Shown piece by piece: positions 1 through 8,067 of a stretch of DNA of 16,425 nt (position 1 is the stretch's first letter; each line of letters begins with the position of its first letter). The notes beneath the pieces were generated by a model. It was not told the DNA's origin. It saw only the letters and a list, made by a program, of their open reading frames with translations, and did no database searches. Position numbers and translations under genes: made by a program. This DNA comes from JBAXPV01 sp037132075 (lineage in GTDB: Bacteria > Bacteroidota > Bacteroidia > Bacteroidales > CAIXZF01), in the NCBI GenBank assembly GCA_037132075.1, contig JBAXPV010000057.1, forward strand, positions 1 through 16,425. The letters run 5' to 3'.

Positions 1-1
1 G

Positions 2-286
2 ATTCCTTTGGAATCAAGCCTCAGTTTGGATGTGTTCCCCAACCCTTCATCCGGTTGGACGAATTTCGCACTGAATCTGAACGAAGATGCCAAACTTGAC
101 ATCAGGATCTATGACCTCCTCGGAAAGGAAGTAATGACAAAAATTATTGATGAGGTCTTGCCAGCCGGAAGCCACAATATTGAAGTCGATGCTTCTGCAT
201 TGTCGCAAGGCGTTTACACATACATGATGATGGTGACAGGGCCCAAAACCACTATATTGACAGGCAGAATGGTGATCACCAGATAA
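2..286 (+). CDS. C-terminal end of a T9SS type A cargo protein (5' partial)
   Basis: The reading frame is open from base 2, so the gene starts upstream of the window; the TTG near base 8 is not a credible start. The 94 visible residues form a type A T9SS sorting domain. They open with the typical VFPNPSSG segment, have a central DIRIYDLLGKEV strand, then the GVYTYMM segment that matches the usual GxYxxxv motif, and end in basic MVITR. Such domains direct export across the outer membrane by the Por/Gld machinery, and are then cleaved or anchored. The cargo domain is outside the window, so its function is unknown. An AT-rich hairpin starts 9 bases after the stop and may end transcription. Confidence 0.9.
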   Translation: MPLESSLSLDVFPNPSSGWTNFALNLNEDAKLDIRIYDLLGKEVMTKIIDEVLPAGSHNIEVDASALSQGVYTYMMMVTGPKTTILTGRMVITR

Positions 287-294
287 ATATTCTA

Positions 295-336
295 ATGATA
301 TATTTAATTACCTATATTTGTAATTAAATATATTAT
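295..336. repeat. Long AT-rich inverted repeat up to a start codon
   Basis: Bases 295-311 pair with 320-336. The inner 14 base pairs (298-311 with 320-333) are perfect, followed by one G-T pair and two more A-T pairs. The 8-base loop is CTATATTT. The repeat lies just after one stop codon and ends directly before the ATG at 337. It could be an AT-rich terminator for the upstream gene, an operator over the -7 box in its centre, or an RNA hairpin that hides the start codon in read-through transcripts. The sequence alone does not decide between these. Confidence 0.7.
313..320 (+). promoter_or_regulatory. Candidate -7 promoter box TATATTTG
   Basis: TATATTTG matches the Bacteroidota -7 consensus TAnnTTTG exactly. 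It lies 16 bases before the ATG at 337, giving a leader of roughly 10 bases. No TTTG is found at the expected -33 distance (about 290-293), so only half of the promoter is supported. The box sits in the centre of the inverted repeat 295-336, which makes regulation by DNA binding there plausible. Confidence 0.45.
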
Positions 337-1647
337 ATGATGGCCATAAATAGATTATCCATGCTCGTATTCAGCCTTGTTTTGCTGAGTGCCTGCCTTT
401 ACGGACAAACACCGCAAGCAATGAAGTACCAGGCTATTGCACGAGATGCCTCGGGCAATCCCATTTCGAATCAAACGGTCAGTTTACGGATTAGCATTTT
501 GCAGGGCAGTGTATCAGGAACAGTGGTTTATACTGAAAACCATGCTGCGCTTACCAATAATCTGGGCCTGACAAATATAAATATAGGCCTGGGGACTCCT
601 GTTCTCGGGACATTTTCAGGTATCAACTGGGGAGCCGGCACTTTCTACATTAAAGTTGAAATGGACATCACAGGTGGTGTTTCCTATGTTGATATGGGAA
701 CTTCCCAACTGCTCTCTGTGCCCTATGCCATCTATGCTGAGAATGTGCATAATGCACCGGGTCATCCTCATACATTGTCTTTAGTCGGGAACAACCTCAG
801 TATGACCAATGGAAATACAGTGACCCTTCCGACAGGCTTACCAACAGGAAGTTCAGGAAACACATTGCGGCACGATGGCACCTCTTGGGTTTCAAACAGT
901 TTGCTGTCAAATACAGGCACTGCCATAGGTATTGGCACAGCCTTTCCAACCTCGAAACTGCATGTCCTTGATGACATTATTGACAAAGCCGTGATCCTGA
1001 CGAACAATTATACCGGTTCCGCCTCAAAATATGGCCTGTTCAGCACCCTGAGTGTTGATGGGATGGGTGCAAAGTACGGAGTGTATTCCACAGTAACCGG
1101 CAATCCGTCGAGCAACTTAACCAACTATGGAGTTTACAGTTATATGAATTCCAATAGCACCACAGGAAATGTCTATGGTCTTTATACCAACGTTGCAAAT
1201 ACAGGCACAGGAAGTCACTTTGGCGTCTATTCCTACACACCCGGCGGATGGGCAGGATATTTCAGCTCCGGTAATGTTTATGTCGCAGACAATATGGCTA
1301 TTGGCACGACAACAATTCCTGCCGGCTTTGTTGTTGCCATCAATGGAAAAATGATTTGCGAAGAGTTGAAGGTCCAGTTAAACGCCAGCTGGCCTGATTA
1401 TGTCTTTAAACCGGGACACAAGCTGGCTTCGCTCCCCGAACTTGAATCCGAAATACGTTCATTGGGACACTTACCCGGCATGCCCTCTGCAGCAGAGGTA
1501 AAAGAACAAGGCCTGGGCGTAGGGGAAATCAGTCTGCAATTGACTCAGAAAGTAGAAGAACTTACCTTATATTTAATTGGCTTGAATAAGCAGGTGGAAG
1601 CGCTTCAGAAAGAGAACGCCGAACTGAAGATGGCAATAAACCACTAA
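337..1647 (+). CDS. Secreted tail-fibre-like protein with C-terminal coiled coil
   Basis: This 436-residue exported protein starts with a hydrophobic signal (residues 7-22). LLSAC at 16-20 could be a lipobox with Cys20, or cleavage could fall just after it, near GQ at 23-24. Residues 25-145 form the domain common in Bacteroidota surface proteins that opens MKYQAIARDASGNPI and closes near LLSVPYAIYAENV. The middle (about 150-335) is Gly/Ser/Thr/Asn-rich with imperfect repeats of the type YGVYSY. The C-terminus (about 345-436) has KPGHKLASLPELE, HLPGMPSAAEV and a final coiled coil, LTLYLIGLNKQVEALQKEN. That end resembles tail-fibre or S74-type chaperone-linked ends in this phylum and suggests a trimer on the cell surface. 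ATG codons at 337 and 340 are both possible. The next gene follows after 11 bases, so the two are probably co-transcribed. Confidence 0.85.
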   Translation: MMAINRLSMLVFSLVLLSACLYGQTPQAMKYQAIARDASGNPISNQTVSLRISILQGSVSGTVVYTENHAALTNNLGLTNINIGLGTPVLGTFSGINWGAGTFYIKVEMDITGGVSYVDMGTSQLLSVPYAIYAENVHNAPGHPHTLSLVGNNLSMTNGNTVTLPTGLPTGSSGNTLRHDGTSWVSNSLLSNTGTAIGIGTAFPTSKLHVLDDIIDKAVILTNNYTGSASKYGLFSTLSVDGMGAKYGVYSTVTGNPSSNLTNYGVYSYMNSNSTTGNVYGLYTNVANTGTGSHFGVYSYTPGGWAGYFSSGNVYVADNMAIGTTTIPAGFVVAINGKMICEELKVQLNASWPDYVFKPGHKLASLPELESEIRSLGHLPGMPSAAEVKEQGLGVGEISLQLTQKVEELTLYLIGLNKQVEALQKENAELKMAINH

Positions 1648-1658
1648 TCAACAGTTTC

Positions 1659-4274
1659 ATGAAAGGAATATTTCTGAGCATCCTGGGCCTGACTTTGTTT
1701 TTTCTGAGTTCATCAGCCCAACCCATTTCACGCGAACCACGTTATCTGGAGATGATGAAGGATCCGAAAAATAACAATTTCTTCAGCATTCAAAACGAAT
1801 TCAACAATTACTTTAAGGGAAGGGATAAAGGCCGGGGAAGCGGGTTTAACCAGTTTAAGCGTTGGGAATCGATCGCTGAGCCACGCTTTTACCCCAGTGG
1901 TGACATTTTTAACATTGAAGCCAAAAACCTGCAGTCATACCAGCAATACCTTGACAACTTCAATGTCAGCAGTCTTCCGGCAAACTACGATCCCGGAAAC
2001 TGGATTTCCTTGGGGCCCAGCAACCACACCCTGGGAAGTGGCTGGAATGGCGGCATCGGCAGGGTAAGCTGTATCGAATTCCATCCAACAGACCCGAATA
2101 TCTACTATGTCGGGACTCCTGCCGGCGGGTTGTGGTGTAAGAATGGCGGCACCTGGACACCCCTTACTGACGGGATCTCCAGCCTGGGCGTCTCTGCTAT
2201 TGCCATTGAGCCTGATAATGCGGATCACATCTACATTCTTACAGGTGATGGCGATGCAGGACACACTAATTCTATCGGGATCCTGGAGACCTGGGATGGC
2301 GGACTTACCTGGCAAGCTACCGGGCTGAGCTGGACAATTTCTGACGTAATCAATGGTTTCAGGCTCCTCATGGACCCGACGAACCATCTTGTCCTCATAG
2401 CTGCCACCTCAGATGGGGTTTACAAAACCACTGACGGTGGCCTTACATGGTCAAAGAAATTGGTCGGTATCATCTATGACATGGAGTTTAAACCCGGCAC
2501 ACCATCAACCGTTTATGCTTCGTCAGGCTGGTATTTTTACCGTTCCATCAACAATGGTGACACCTGGGCGATTATTACCAGTGGGCTGCCCGTGTATTCG
2601 AATCGGATGGGCCTGGCTGTGGCCCCATCAAACCCAAATTATGTTTACCTGCTTTATGGCCATAAAAACCTTGGTGCTACCCAATTCCCTTTTGTTGGCT
2701 GTTACCTGTCAACCAACGGTGGTAGCACTTTTAATCTGAAGTCCAACACGCCCAACATTTTCGGGTATACCACCAATGGGAGCGACACTGCCGATCAATG
2801 CACCTACGACCTGGCATTGGTCGTCAATCCCATTCTCCAGTCAAATGTATTTTTTGGAGGGATAAACTGTTGGAGATCGACCAATTCAGGATTGAGCTGG
2901 TCGCACTTATCCTATTGGGTTGAAGGAACTTCAGGCGAACAGTACACCCATGCCGACATCCATTACATGGCATTCAACCCCCTGAACAATTATCTCTATT
3001 GCTGTAGTGATGGCGGCGTATACAGATCCACTGATTTCGGGGCTACCTGGACTGATCAGTCCTCTGGCTTGGAGATCTCCCAGTTTTACCGCATCGGGAT
3101 GACACCCTCCAATGCAAACCTGGTGGTTGGAGGCACCCAGGATAATGGCTGTAATACCTTTGATTATTCAACCGGTATATACAGACACGACCGCGGGGCC
3201 GATGGCTTTCGGTGTATGATAGATTACAATAATGCTGCCATTCGATACGCAGCTACCTATGGTAGTATTTCCAGATCTTCAAATGCGGGTAGCACCTTCA
3301 GCTTCATCACGCCCCCAATTGTAAATGCGGACATTTGGAACGCTTCCTTCATCATGCATCCCACAACGCCTTCGACGCTGTATTTGGGACATACAGACAT
3401 ATGGAAAACAGCTAACAGCGGCACAAGCTGGACTGCCATGGGTACCGGGAATACCACCAGCCATTTCATTCAAATTGCCCATGGTGTCAACAACACCAAC
3501 AGGATCTATGGTGTTACAGGACTTGCAGTATATGTCACTTTGAACAATGGAGGCATCTGGTCCAATGTCACTGGAACCCTGCCTGTTGCTGAGGCCCAAC
3601 TAAGCTACGTTATGGTCGACCCGGCAGATGCAGCCCATGTCTGGGTCACATTCTCGGGATATGTTGATGGAAAGAAAGTCTATTATTCAAGTAACTCCGG
3701 ACTAAGCTGGACTAATATCTCCGGAACCCTGCCGAATGTGTCGGTAAACTGCATCAATTTGGAGCCAGGTGGCAATAATGGCATTTATTTAGGTACTGAT
3801 GTCGGTGTATTTTACAAAAATAATTCCCTGACAGACTGGGTTCCCTTTTTCAACGGCTTGCCGAATACCAAAGTCACTGAAATGGAAATAAACACCGCCA
3901 ATTACTTGCTCACCGCGGGAACCTTTGGTCGGGGTCTCTGGAGAACACCCTTATATGGACATTGCGCCAGCACCTACGCTCTGACGCCGGCAAACCTGCA
4001 AAGTTCAAATTCACAACAATACCTGGCTGCATCTGCTACAATTACATCAACCCGAACGGTTTATAACAGTATCGGCGCTGATGTTACTTACAAAGCAGGA
4101 AGCTCTGTCAATCTGCTCCCCGGCTTTAACACACAAAACGGCGTGGATTTCCATGCCTTTATCGGTCCCTGCGCTGCGGTTGCCATGCCCATGCCTGCGC
4201 CAGCCTGGGACATCAGAAAAAGAACCAGCGGAGTCCTGAAACTTTATAGTAAAAACACAGCCCCACCCTATTGA
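1659..4274 (+). CDS. Exported beta-propeller protein with Asp-box (BNR-like) repeats
   Basis: This 871-residue protein has a signal peptide (residues 1-20, cleavage near SSSAQ). A pre-propeller region with NQFKRWE and EPRFYPSG is typical of large secreted Bacteroidota proteins. From about residue 115 it carries about ten Asp-box turns, among them TWDGGLTW, TTDGGLTW, STNSGLSW, STDFGATW and SSNSGLSW, so it should fold as one or two sortilin/sialidase-like propellers. No sialidase catalytic set is evident. Residues 765-845 contain a beta-rich segment with ADVTYKAGSSVNLLPGF and FHAFIGPC, as found before sorting domains in related proteins (the '3-coathanger stack' type, by recall). The protein then ends in SGVLKLYSKNTAPPY without a recognisable sorting domain. 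It is probably an adhesin or surface protein co-transcribed with the gene before it. Confidence 0.85.
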   Translation: MKGIFLSILGLTLFFLSSSAQPISREPRYLEMMKDPKNNNFFSIQNEFNNYFKGRDKGRGSGFNQFKRWESIAEPRFYPSGDIFNIEAKNLQSYQQYLDNFNVSSLPANYDPGNWISLGPSNHTLGSGWNGGIGRVSCIEFHPTDPNIYYVGTPAGGLWCKNGGTWTPLTDGISSLGVSAIAIEPDNADHIYILTGDGDAGHTNSIGILETWDGGLTWQATGLSWTISDVINGFRLLMDPTNHLVLIAATSDGVYKTTDGGLTWSKKLVGIIYDMEFKPGTPSTVYASSGWYFYRSINNGDTWAIITSGLPVYSNRMGLAVAPSNPNYVYLLYGHKNLGATQFPFVGCYLSTNGGSTFNLKSNTPNIFGYTTNGSDTADQCTYDLALVVNPILQSNVFFGGINCWRSTNSGLSWSHLSYWVEGTSGEQYTHADIHYMAFNPLNNYLYCCSDGGVYRSTDFGATWTDQSSGLEISQFYRIGMTPSNANLVVGGTQDNGCNTFDYSTGIYRHDRGADGFRCMIDYNNAAIRYAATYGSISRSSNAGSTFSFITPPIVNADIWNASFIMHPTTPSTLYLGHTDIWKTANSGTSWTAMGTGNTTSHFIQIAHGVNNTNRIYGVTGLAVYVTLNNGGIWSNVTGTLPVAEAQLSYVMVDPADAAHVWVTFSGYVDGKKVYYSSNSGLSWTNISGTLPNVSVNCINLEPGGNNGIYLGTDVGVFYKNNSLTDWVPFFNGLPNTKVTEMEINTANYLLTAGTFGRGLWRTPLYGHCASTYALTPANLQSSNSQQYLAASATITSTRTVYNSIGADVTYKAGSSVNLLPGFNTQNGVDFHAFIGPCAAVAMPMPAPAWDIRKRTSGVLKLYSKNTAPPY

Positions 4275-4283
4275 GGTTTTAGC

Positions 4284-4314
4284 TTTGATTTCATCCGCAT
4301 AAGTATTATTTTTG
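4284..4314 (+). promoter_or_regulatory. Bacteroidota promoter for the aldehyde dehydrogenase operon
   Basis: TTTG at 4284-4287 and TATTTTTG at 4307-4314 are 19 bases apart, matching the phylum's -33/-7 promoter (TTTG, about 19 bases, TAnnTTTG). Transcription would start near 4320, leaving a leader of about 130 bases before the aldehyde dehydrogenase. It begins only 10 bases after the stop of the propeller gene, with no terminator visible between them. Confidence 0.65.
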
Positions 4315-4325
4315 ACAGAATTGAT

Positions 4326-4338
4326 TCCTTGACAAGGA
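4326..4338. promoter_or_regulatory. Palindrome just downstream of the predicted +1
   Basis: TCCTTG-A-CAAGGA is a perfect inverted repeat with a single central base, located about 6-18 bases after the predicted transcription start. The core CTTGACAAG recurs at 12873-12881 before the radical SAM peptide gene. Read from 4329 to 4342, TTGACAAGGATCAT agrees with the Fnr consensus (TTGAT-N4-ATCAA) at 8 of 10 positions. A site here would fit repression. It is short, so coincidence is possible. Confidence 0.35.
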
Positions 4339-4366
4339 TCATTCCTTCATTCAAAATCAATACACT

Positions 4367-4459
4367 ATGCGCAATGTGAATGGAAAGCTTGTGCTGATTA
4401 TCGGTGGCCTGATGGGGATTTTCAAAGGACTGGAGCATTTTAAGGGACATGGCAAATAA
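4367..4459 (+). CDS. Possible 30-residue leader or small membrane peptide
   Basis: A short ORF begins with MRNVNGKLVLIIGGLMGIF and ends in a basic His/Lys tail. Residues 7-19 are hydrophobic enough for a small membrane peptide. It lies inside the leader of the aldehyde dehydrogenase transcript, and its stop codon falls after that gene's ATG, overlapping it by 11 bases in another frame. That layout could give translational coupling. I recognise no family, and a chance ORF of this size is quite possible. If the dehydrogenase starts at its internal ATG (4479), there is no overlap. Confidence 0.35.
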   Translation: MRNVNGKLVLIIGGLMGIFKGLEHFKGHGK

Positions 4460-5855
4460 TGACATTCAACAGCTTGACATGAAAGAATCATCCAGAAGCG
4501 AGATCGAGGACATGATTAGGGCCCAGCGAAGCTATTTTGCCTCGGATCAAACTAAAGACATTGCTTTCAGACTCGACAAACTGAGAAAATTCAAAGCGGG
4601 AATCCTCAGATATCAGGATAGAATAACTGACGCCTTATGGAAAGACCTGCACAAGTCTTATGAAGAAGCCTATCTGACTGAGATCAGCATTGTGATTCAG
4701 GAGATAAATTATCACATAAAACATCTGAAATCCTGGTCGAAGACGAAACGTATTGTCACTCCTATACACCTTTTGCCGTCATCCAGCTACATTGTTTATG
4801 AACCTCTTGGCGTGACCCTGATTATGGCACCCTGGAATTATCCTTTTCAATTGCTGATGGATTCACTGGTGGGCGCCATTTCCTCCGGATGTTGTGCGAT
4901 ACTGAAACCCTCTCCTTATGCGCCGAATGTTGCCCTCGTCATGGAGGAGCTTATCCATGAGATTTTTGAAAAACAATATATAGAAATCGTGCAAGGGAAC
5001 CGGGAGGTGAACCAGATTCTGCTGGAGCAACGTTTTGATTTCATCTTTTTTACCGGAAGCCCCACGGTTGGAAAAGTCGTGATGAAAGCTGCTGCAGAAC
5101 ATCTTACCCCAACTATCCTGGAGTTGGGTGGTAAAAGCCCTTGTATTGTCGATGCCGCGGCAAACATTGATATTGCAGCAAAACGGATCGCCTGGGGAAA
5201 GACTATTAATGCTGGCCAAACCTGTATTGCACCTGACTATCTATTTGTTCATCACTCAGTTAAAGACGAATTACTAAAAAAAATCGCCCTCAAGCTGGAG
5301 GGAATGTATGGTGCCAATTTCCAGCATAGCAAATATTACCCCCGCATCGTAAACAAGCAAGCAGTATTGCGTTTACAAGGCCTAATGAAACAAGGAAAAA
5401 TTGTATATGGCGGAGATGTTGATATAGAAGACAGGTTTATCGCTCCAACTATTATTGACGAAGTCATGCCTGACTTCCCGATAATGCAGGAAGAAATTTT
5501 CGGCCCCATATTGCCCGTGATGACATTCGAAGACATCAGTCAGGCTATTTCTTATATTAATCAAAAAGAAAAGCCACTGGCGTTTTATTACTTTGGAAAA
5601 TCTTCAAAAGCGAAAGATATATTATACAAAACTACGTCCGGTGGTGCTTGTATCAATGACACCTTAATGCACATCACCAATCACCATCTGCCTTTTGGCG
5701 GGGTCGGAAACAGCGGCTTTGGGAAATACCATGGTCATAGCAGTTTCCTGGCTTTCAGTAATGCCAGGGCATTAGTAAATTCTCCGTCTTGGATCGACCT
5801 TCCCTTGAAGTATGCTCCCTTTAAATACTTCAAGCTGATCAGAAAAATAATTTAA
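4449..5855 (+). CDS. Aldehyde dehydrogenase, class 3 (ALDH3-like)
   Basis: This 468-residue NAD(P)-dependent enzyme oxidises aldehydes to carboxylic acids and has about the usual length for class 3. Key residues are present: PWNYPF with the oxyanion Asn130, Lys153 in ILKPSPY, the cofactor-loop motif FTGSPTVGK (201-209), the general base Glu225 in LELGGKSP, and the catalytic Cys259 in NAGQTCIAPDY. EEIFGPILPV and a late FGGVGNSGFG segment follow. The basic/hydrophobic C-terminus YAPFKYFKLIRKII resembles the membrane-tethered ends of fatty aldehyde dehydrogenases, so a long-chain or aromatic aldehyde is a reasonable guess. The first ten residues look like extra sequence, so the true start may be Met11 at 4479. 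The methyltransferase follows after 15 bases in the same operon. Confidence 0.93.
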   Translation: MANNDIQQLDMKESSRSEIEDMIRAQRSYFASDQTKDIAFRLDKLRKFKAGILRYQDRITDALWKDLHKSYEEAYLTEISIVIQEINYHIKHLKSWSKTKRIVTPIHLLPSSSYIVYEPLGVTLIMAPWNYPFQLLMDSLVGAISSGCCAILKPSPYAPNVALVMEELIHEIFEKQYIEIVQGNREVNQILLEQRFDFIFFTGSPTVGKVVMKAAAEHLTPTILELGGKSPCIVDAAANIDIAAKRIAWGKTINAGQTCIAPDYLFVHHSVKDELLKKIALKLEGMYGANFQHSKYYPRIVNKQAVLRLQGLMKQGKIVYGGDVDIEDRFIAPTIIDEVMPDFPIMQEEIFGPILPVMTFEDISQAISYINQKEKPLAFYYFGKSSKAKDILYKTTSGGACINDTLMHITNHHLPFGGVGNSGFGKYHGHSSFLAFSNARALVNSPSWIDLPLKYAPFKYFKLIRKII

Positions 5856-5870
5856 ACAACAAATATATAT

Positions 5871-6491
5871 ATGACAAATCACTTTGACCAGGCAGCTCAA
5901 AACTGGGACAGCAACCCAATACACAACGAAAGAACTAAGGCAATCGCAGCTGAGATGATACATTCTATCCCGCTCCGGGATGACATGAAAGCCCTTGAAT
6001 TCGGCTCCGGCACCGGCCTGCTGAGCTTTGCCCTGAAAGATCATCTTTTGGAAATCGTGCTTATGGACAATTCCATTGAGATGAACAAACAATCAGTCGC
6101 AAAAATAGAGGCCATCGGGCTTTCTCACTTTACGCCCATTCATTTTGATTTAGAGAAAGACGATTATGGCAAGGGCAGCTTTGATATCATCTTCACGCAA
6201 ATGGCCCTGCACCATGTTAAAGATGTAACTGCCCTGATCGGGAAGTTCTACAACTTATTGAATGTCGGTGGATATATTGCCATTGCTGATCTGTATGCTG
6301 AAGATGGGACTTTCCATGACAGCAATTTTGATGGGCACTATGGCTTTGAGCCTGATTTCATGATCGAAACTCTTACAAAAGTGGGTTTTACACAGACGAT
6401 CCTGAAGTCATGTTTTGAGATAAACAGACCGGAAAATGACGATAAGCAAAAAGTCTTTCCGGTCTTTCTTGTCGTTGCAAAGAAACCGTAA
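5871..6491 (+). CDS. Class I SAM-dependent methyltransferase
   Basis: This 206-residue Rossmann-fold methyltransferase has the SAM-binding motif I LEFGSGTG at residues 42-49, an acidic residue after the second strand (Asp66 in LMDNS), the post-II segment FDIIFTQMALHHV (104-116) and LLNVGGYIAIAD (129-140). It resembles the Methyltransf_11/25 small-molecule group, but the substrate cannot be read from the sequence. It lies 15 bases after the aldehyde dehydrogenase, so a shared pathway is possible. It is a complete soluble protein without a signal peptide. No terminator is evident after it. Confidence 0.88.
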   Translation: MTNHFDQAAQNWDSNPIHNERTKAIAAEMIHSIPLRDDMKALEFGSGTGLLSFALKDHLLEIVLMDNSIEMNKQSVAKIEAIGLSHFTPIHFDLEKDDYGKGSFDIIFTQMALHHVKDVTALIGKFYNLLNVGGYIAIADLYAEDGTFHDSNFDGHYGFEPDFMIETLTKVGFTQTILKSCFEINRPENDDKQKVFPVFLVVAKKP

Positions 6492-6552
6492 AGGGATATT
6501 TGTATACTCAGCGTATTATTACAATCTAATATAAACTTAAAAGAAATCTATA

Positions 6553-6939
6553 ATGAGAATTGCCATTCCAATTAACAAAAACAACGAAATTGATGACCAT
6601 TTCGGCCATTGCGAATATTACCGCCTCCTCAACGTAACAGAAAACAATGAAGTTCACGAGCTGCTAACCCTAAAATCAGAACAGGGATGTGGTTGCAAAT
6701 CCAATATTGCAGGCGTTCTCGCCTCTTATGGTGTTAGCACCATGCTGGCAGGCGGAATTGGAGCCGGAGCCATTAATGTGCTCAACAATTCAGGGATTAA
6801 AGTAATCAGAGGTTGCTCAGGTGATGCTTTTGAAGTCGCAAACCAATTTATTGCCGGTACGATTAGCGATAGTGGCGAAAGTTGTGCAGCTCATGATCAC
6901 CATCATCAGCATGGCGGGGGGCATGTTTGCAATCATTAA
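6553..6939 (+). CDS. NifX/NifB-C-like Fe-Mo cofactor binding domain protein
   Basis: This 128-residue protein belongs to the dinitrogenase iron-molybdenum cofactor biosynthesis family (PF02579), a ribonuclease-H-like fold that carries metal-sulfur clusters. It starts MRIAIPINKNNEIDDHFGHC, and the DHFGHC at 15-20 is the family's early His/Cys site. GCGCKSNIAG (45-54), AGGIGAGA (66-73) and a late GCSGDAFE segment follow. The last 18 residues are a metal-binding tail, CAAHDHHHQHGGGHVCNH, with seven His and two Cys. No nif genes are nearby, so nitrogen fixation is not implied; orphan members are common in anaerobes. GATATTTG at 6495-6502 is a near match to the -7 box and may mark its promoter. 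Confidence 0.9.
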   Translation: MRIAIPINKNNEIDDHFGHCEYYRLLNVTENNEVHELLTLKSEQGCGCKSNIAGVLASYGVSTMLAGGIGAGAINVLNNSGIKVIRGCSGDAFEVANQFIAGTISDSGESCAAHDHHHQHGGGHVCNH

Positions 6940-7033
6940 TTAGGATTACCAACAATTTCTGAGAAAAAGCGGAAGTATTGCCATCCTGATGTGTCTGTTT
7001 AATGAAGATCATTATTCATTTAACAAAAAGGCG

Positions 7034-7426
7034 ATGAAAACACGGCTAAAAGCACTAATCCTGATTGCAATTATAATGCTGATTGCGCTAATCGCTCAGA
7101 CTCAAAACGCATCATCATCGAGATCAGGTCAAAGTGATTCCAATTCAAATGTTACAAAACCAGGAACATTTGTCGATAACAACAACAATGGAATCTGCGA
7201 CAATCACGAAGGAAAAATCAAAAATGCGAAGGGAAAGAACTTTGTTGATAAAGATGGTGACGGCATTTGCGACAGCAGGCATAATGCGGGTCATAAAGGA
7301 TGCGCCAAAGGCCTGGGGAATCATGGCAGGCAGCATGATAAAGAGAATGGAAACACTTGCGGACGTGGACATGGAGCCAGGCATGGGAATTGCAGGCAAA
7401 ATGAACCAAACTGCAAGCAGAGATAA
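7034..7426 (+). CDS. Small exported DxDGDG-type His/Cys/Gly-rich protein
   Basis: I prefer the ATG at 7034 over the in-frame ATG at 6989, because it begins directly with a signal sequence (MKTRLKALILIAIIMLIAL). That gives 130 residues. Two tandem units, FVDNNNNGICD (46-56) and FVDKDGDGICD (70-80), look like thrombospondin type 3 or dockerin-like calcium loops, each with a Cys. The C-terminal half is rich in Gly, His, Lys and Cys (C90, C109, C120, C127), which suggests metal binding in the periplasm or at the surface. It sits 26 bases before the sigma factor gene, and small proteins of this kind often accompany sigma/anti-sigma/metal-sensor sets in this phylum (recall). The exact function is unknown. 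Confidence 0.75.
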   Translation: MKTRLKALILIAIIMLIALIAQTQNASSSRSGQSDSNSNVTKPGTFVDNNNNGICDNHEGKIKNAKGKNFVDKDGDGICDSRHNAGHKGCAKGLGNHGRQHDKENGNTCGRGHGARHGNCRQNEPNCKQR

Positions 7427-7452
7427 TAAACGTAACTAATTAACAAAATTAG

Positions 7453-8067
7453 ATGACCGACAAGGAACTGATCAGTGGTATTATCAATCGTGATAATGTA
7501 GCTATTCAGTTCCTGGTCAGTCACTATCACAAAAAAGTTATCAAAACGGCTTACTATTTTGTCCATGACATGAAAGATGCAGAAGATCTGGCCCAGGACG
7601 TTTGTATAGAGGTTCTTGAATCAGCGAATCTATTTAAAGGGAATTCATCCCTCAACACATGGATTTATAGGATTACCGTGAATAAGTCGCTTAACTTTAT
7701 CAGGAAGAATAAACGAAAACAATTGTTTAGTCAGATTGAATCGATTTTCAGAAAACAAGATGGGTTCCAGGTCGTTGAACACCTCGAACCTATTTATCAT
7801 GAAACCACGCTTGATGATACTGAACGACGAATGATATTGGAGAGATCCATCAACACCCTCCCCGAGAATCAAAAGACTGCGTTTATCTTAAGCAAATATG
7901 ATGGTCTTCCTTACAAGGAAATTGCAGAAATCATGAAGGTAAGCCTGGCTTCTGTCGAACAATTACTTCACAGGGCAAAAATGAACCTGCAAAAAAAATT
8001 AGTCGTGCACTATGCCGAATATTCAACAAAAAATAAAACCAATGAACTGCGCAAGTTTCAGAAATAG
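7453..8067 (+). CDS. ECF-type RNA polymerase sigma-70 factor
   Basis: This 204-residue sigma factor has region 2 at about residues 15-90, with the core-binding and -10 recognition segment DAEDLAQDVCIEVLE and then NTWIYRITVNKSLNFIRK. Region 4 lies at about 132-188, with LPENQKTAFILSKYDGLPYK, the helix-turn-helix EIAEIMKVSLASVEQLLHRAK and a basic end. No region 1 or 3 is present, as usual for ECF factors. The next gene, a zinc-finger anti-sigma factor, starts 26 bases before this gene ends, so the two are probably translationally coupled. The neighbours suggest control of a metal or envelope stress response. Confidence 0.94.
   Translation: MTDKELISGIINRDNVAIQFLVSHYHKKVIKTAYYFVHDMKDAEDLAQDVCIEVLESANLFKGNSSLNTWIYRITVNKSLNFIRKNKRKQLFSQIESIFRKQDGFQVVEHLEPIYHETTLDDTERRMILERSINTLPENQKTAFILSKYDGLPYKEIAEIMKVSLASVEQLLHRAKMNLQKKLVVHYAEYSTKNKTNELRKFQK

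Noticed and set aside
1935..2387. A 150-residue - strand ORF inside the propeller gene.
   Set aside because: Low-complexity antisense reading of the Asp-box repeats, with no features of its own.
6553..6939. Evidence for nitrogen fixation.
   Set aside because: The protein has the cofactor-binding fold, but orphan members are common and no nif structural or assembly gene is present.
7001..7020. Inverted repeat AATGAA-N8-TTCATT before the small exported protein.
   Set aside because: Short AT-rich arms that are easily found by chance; no promoter box is tied to it.
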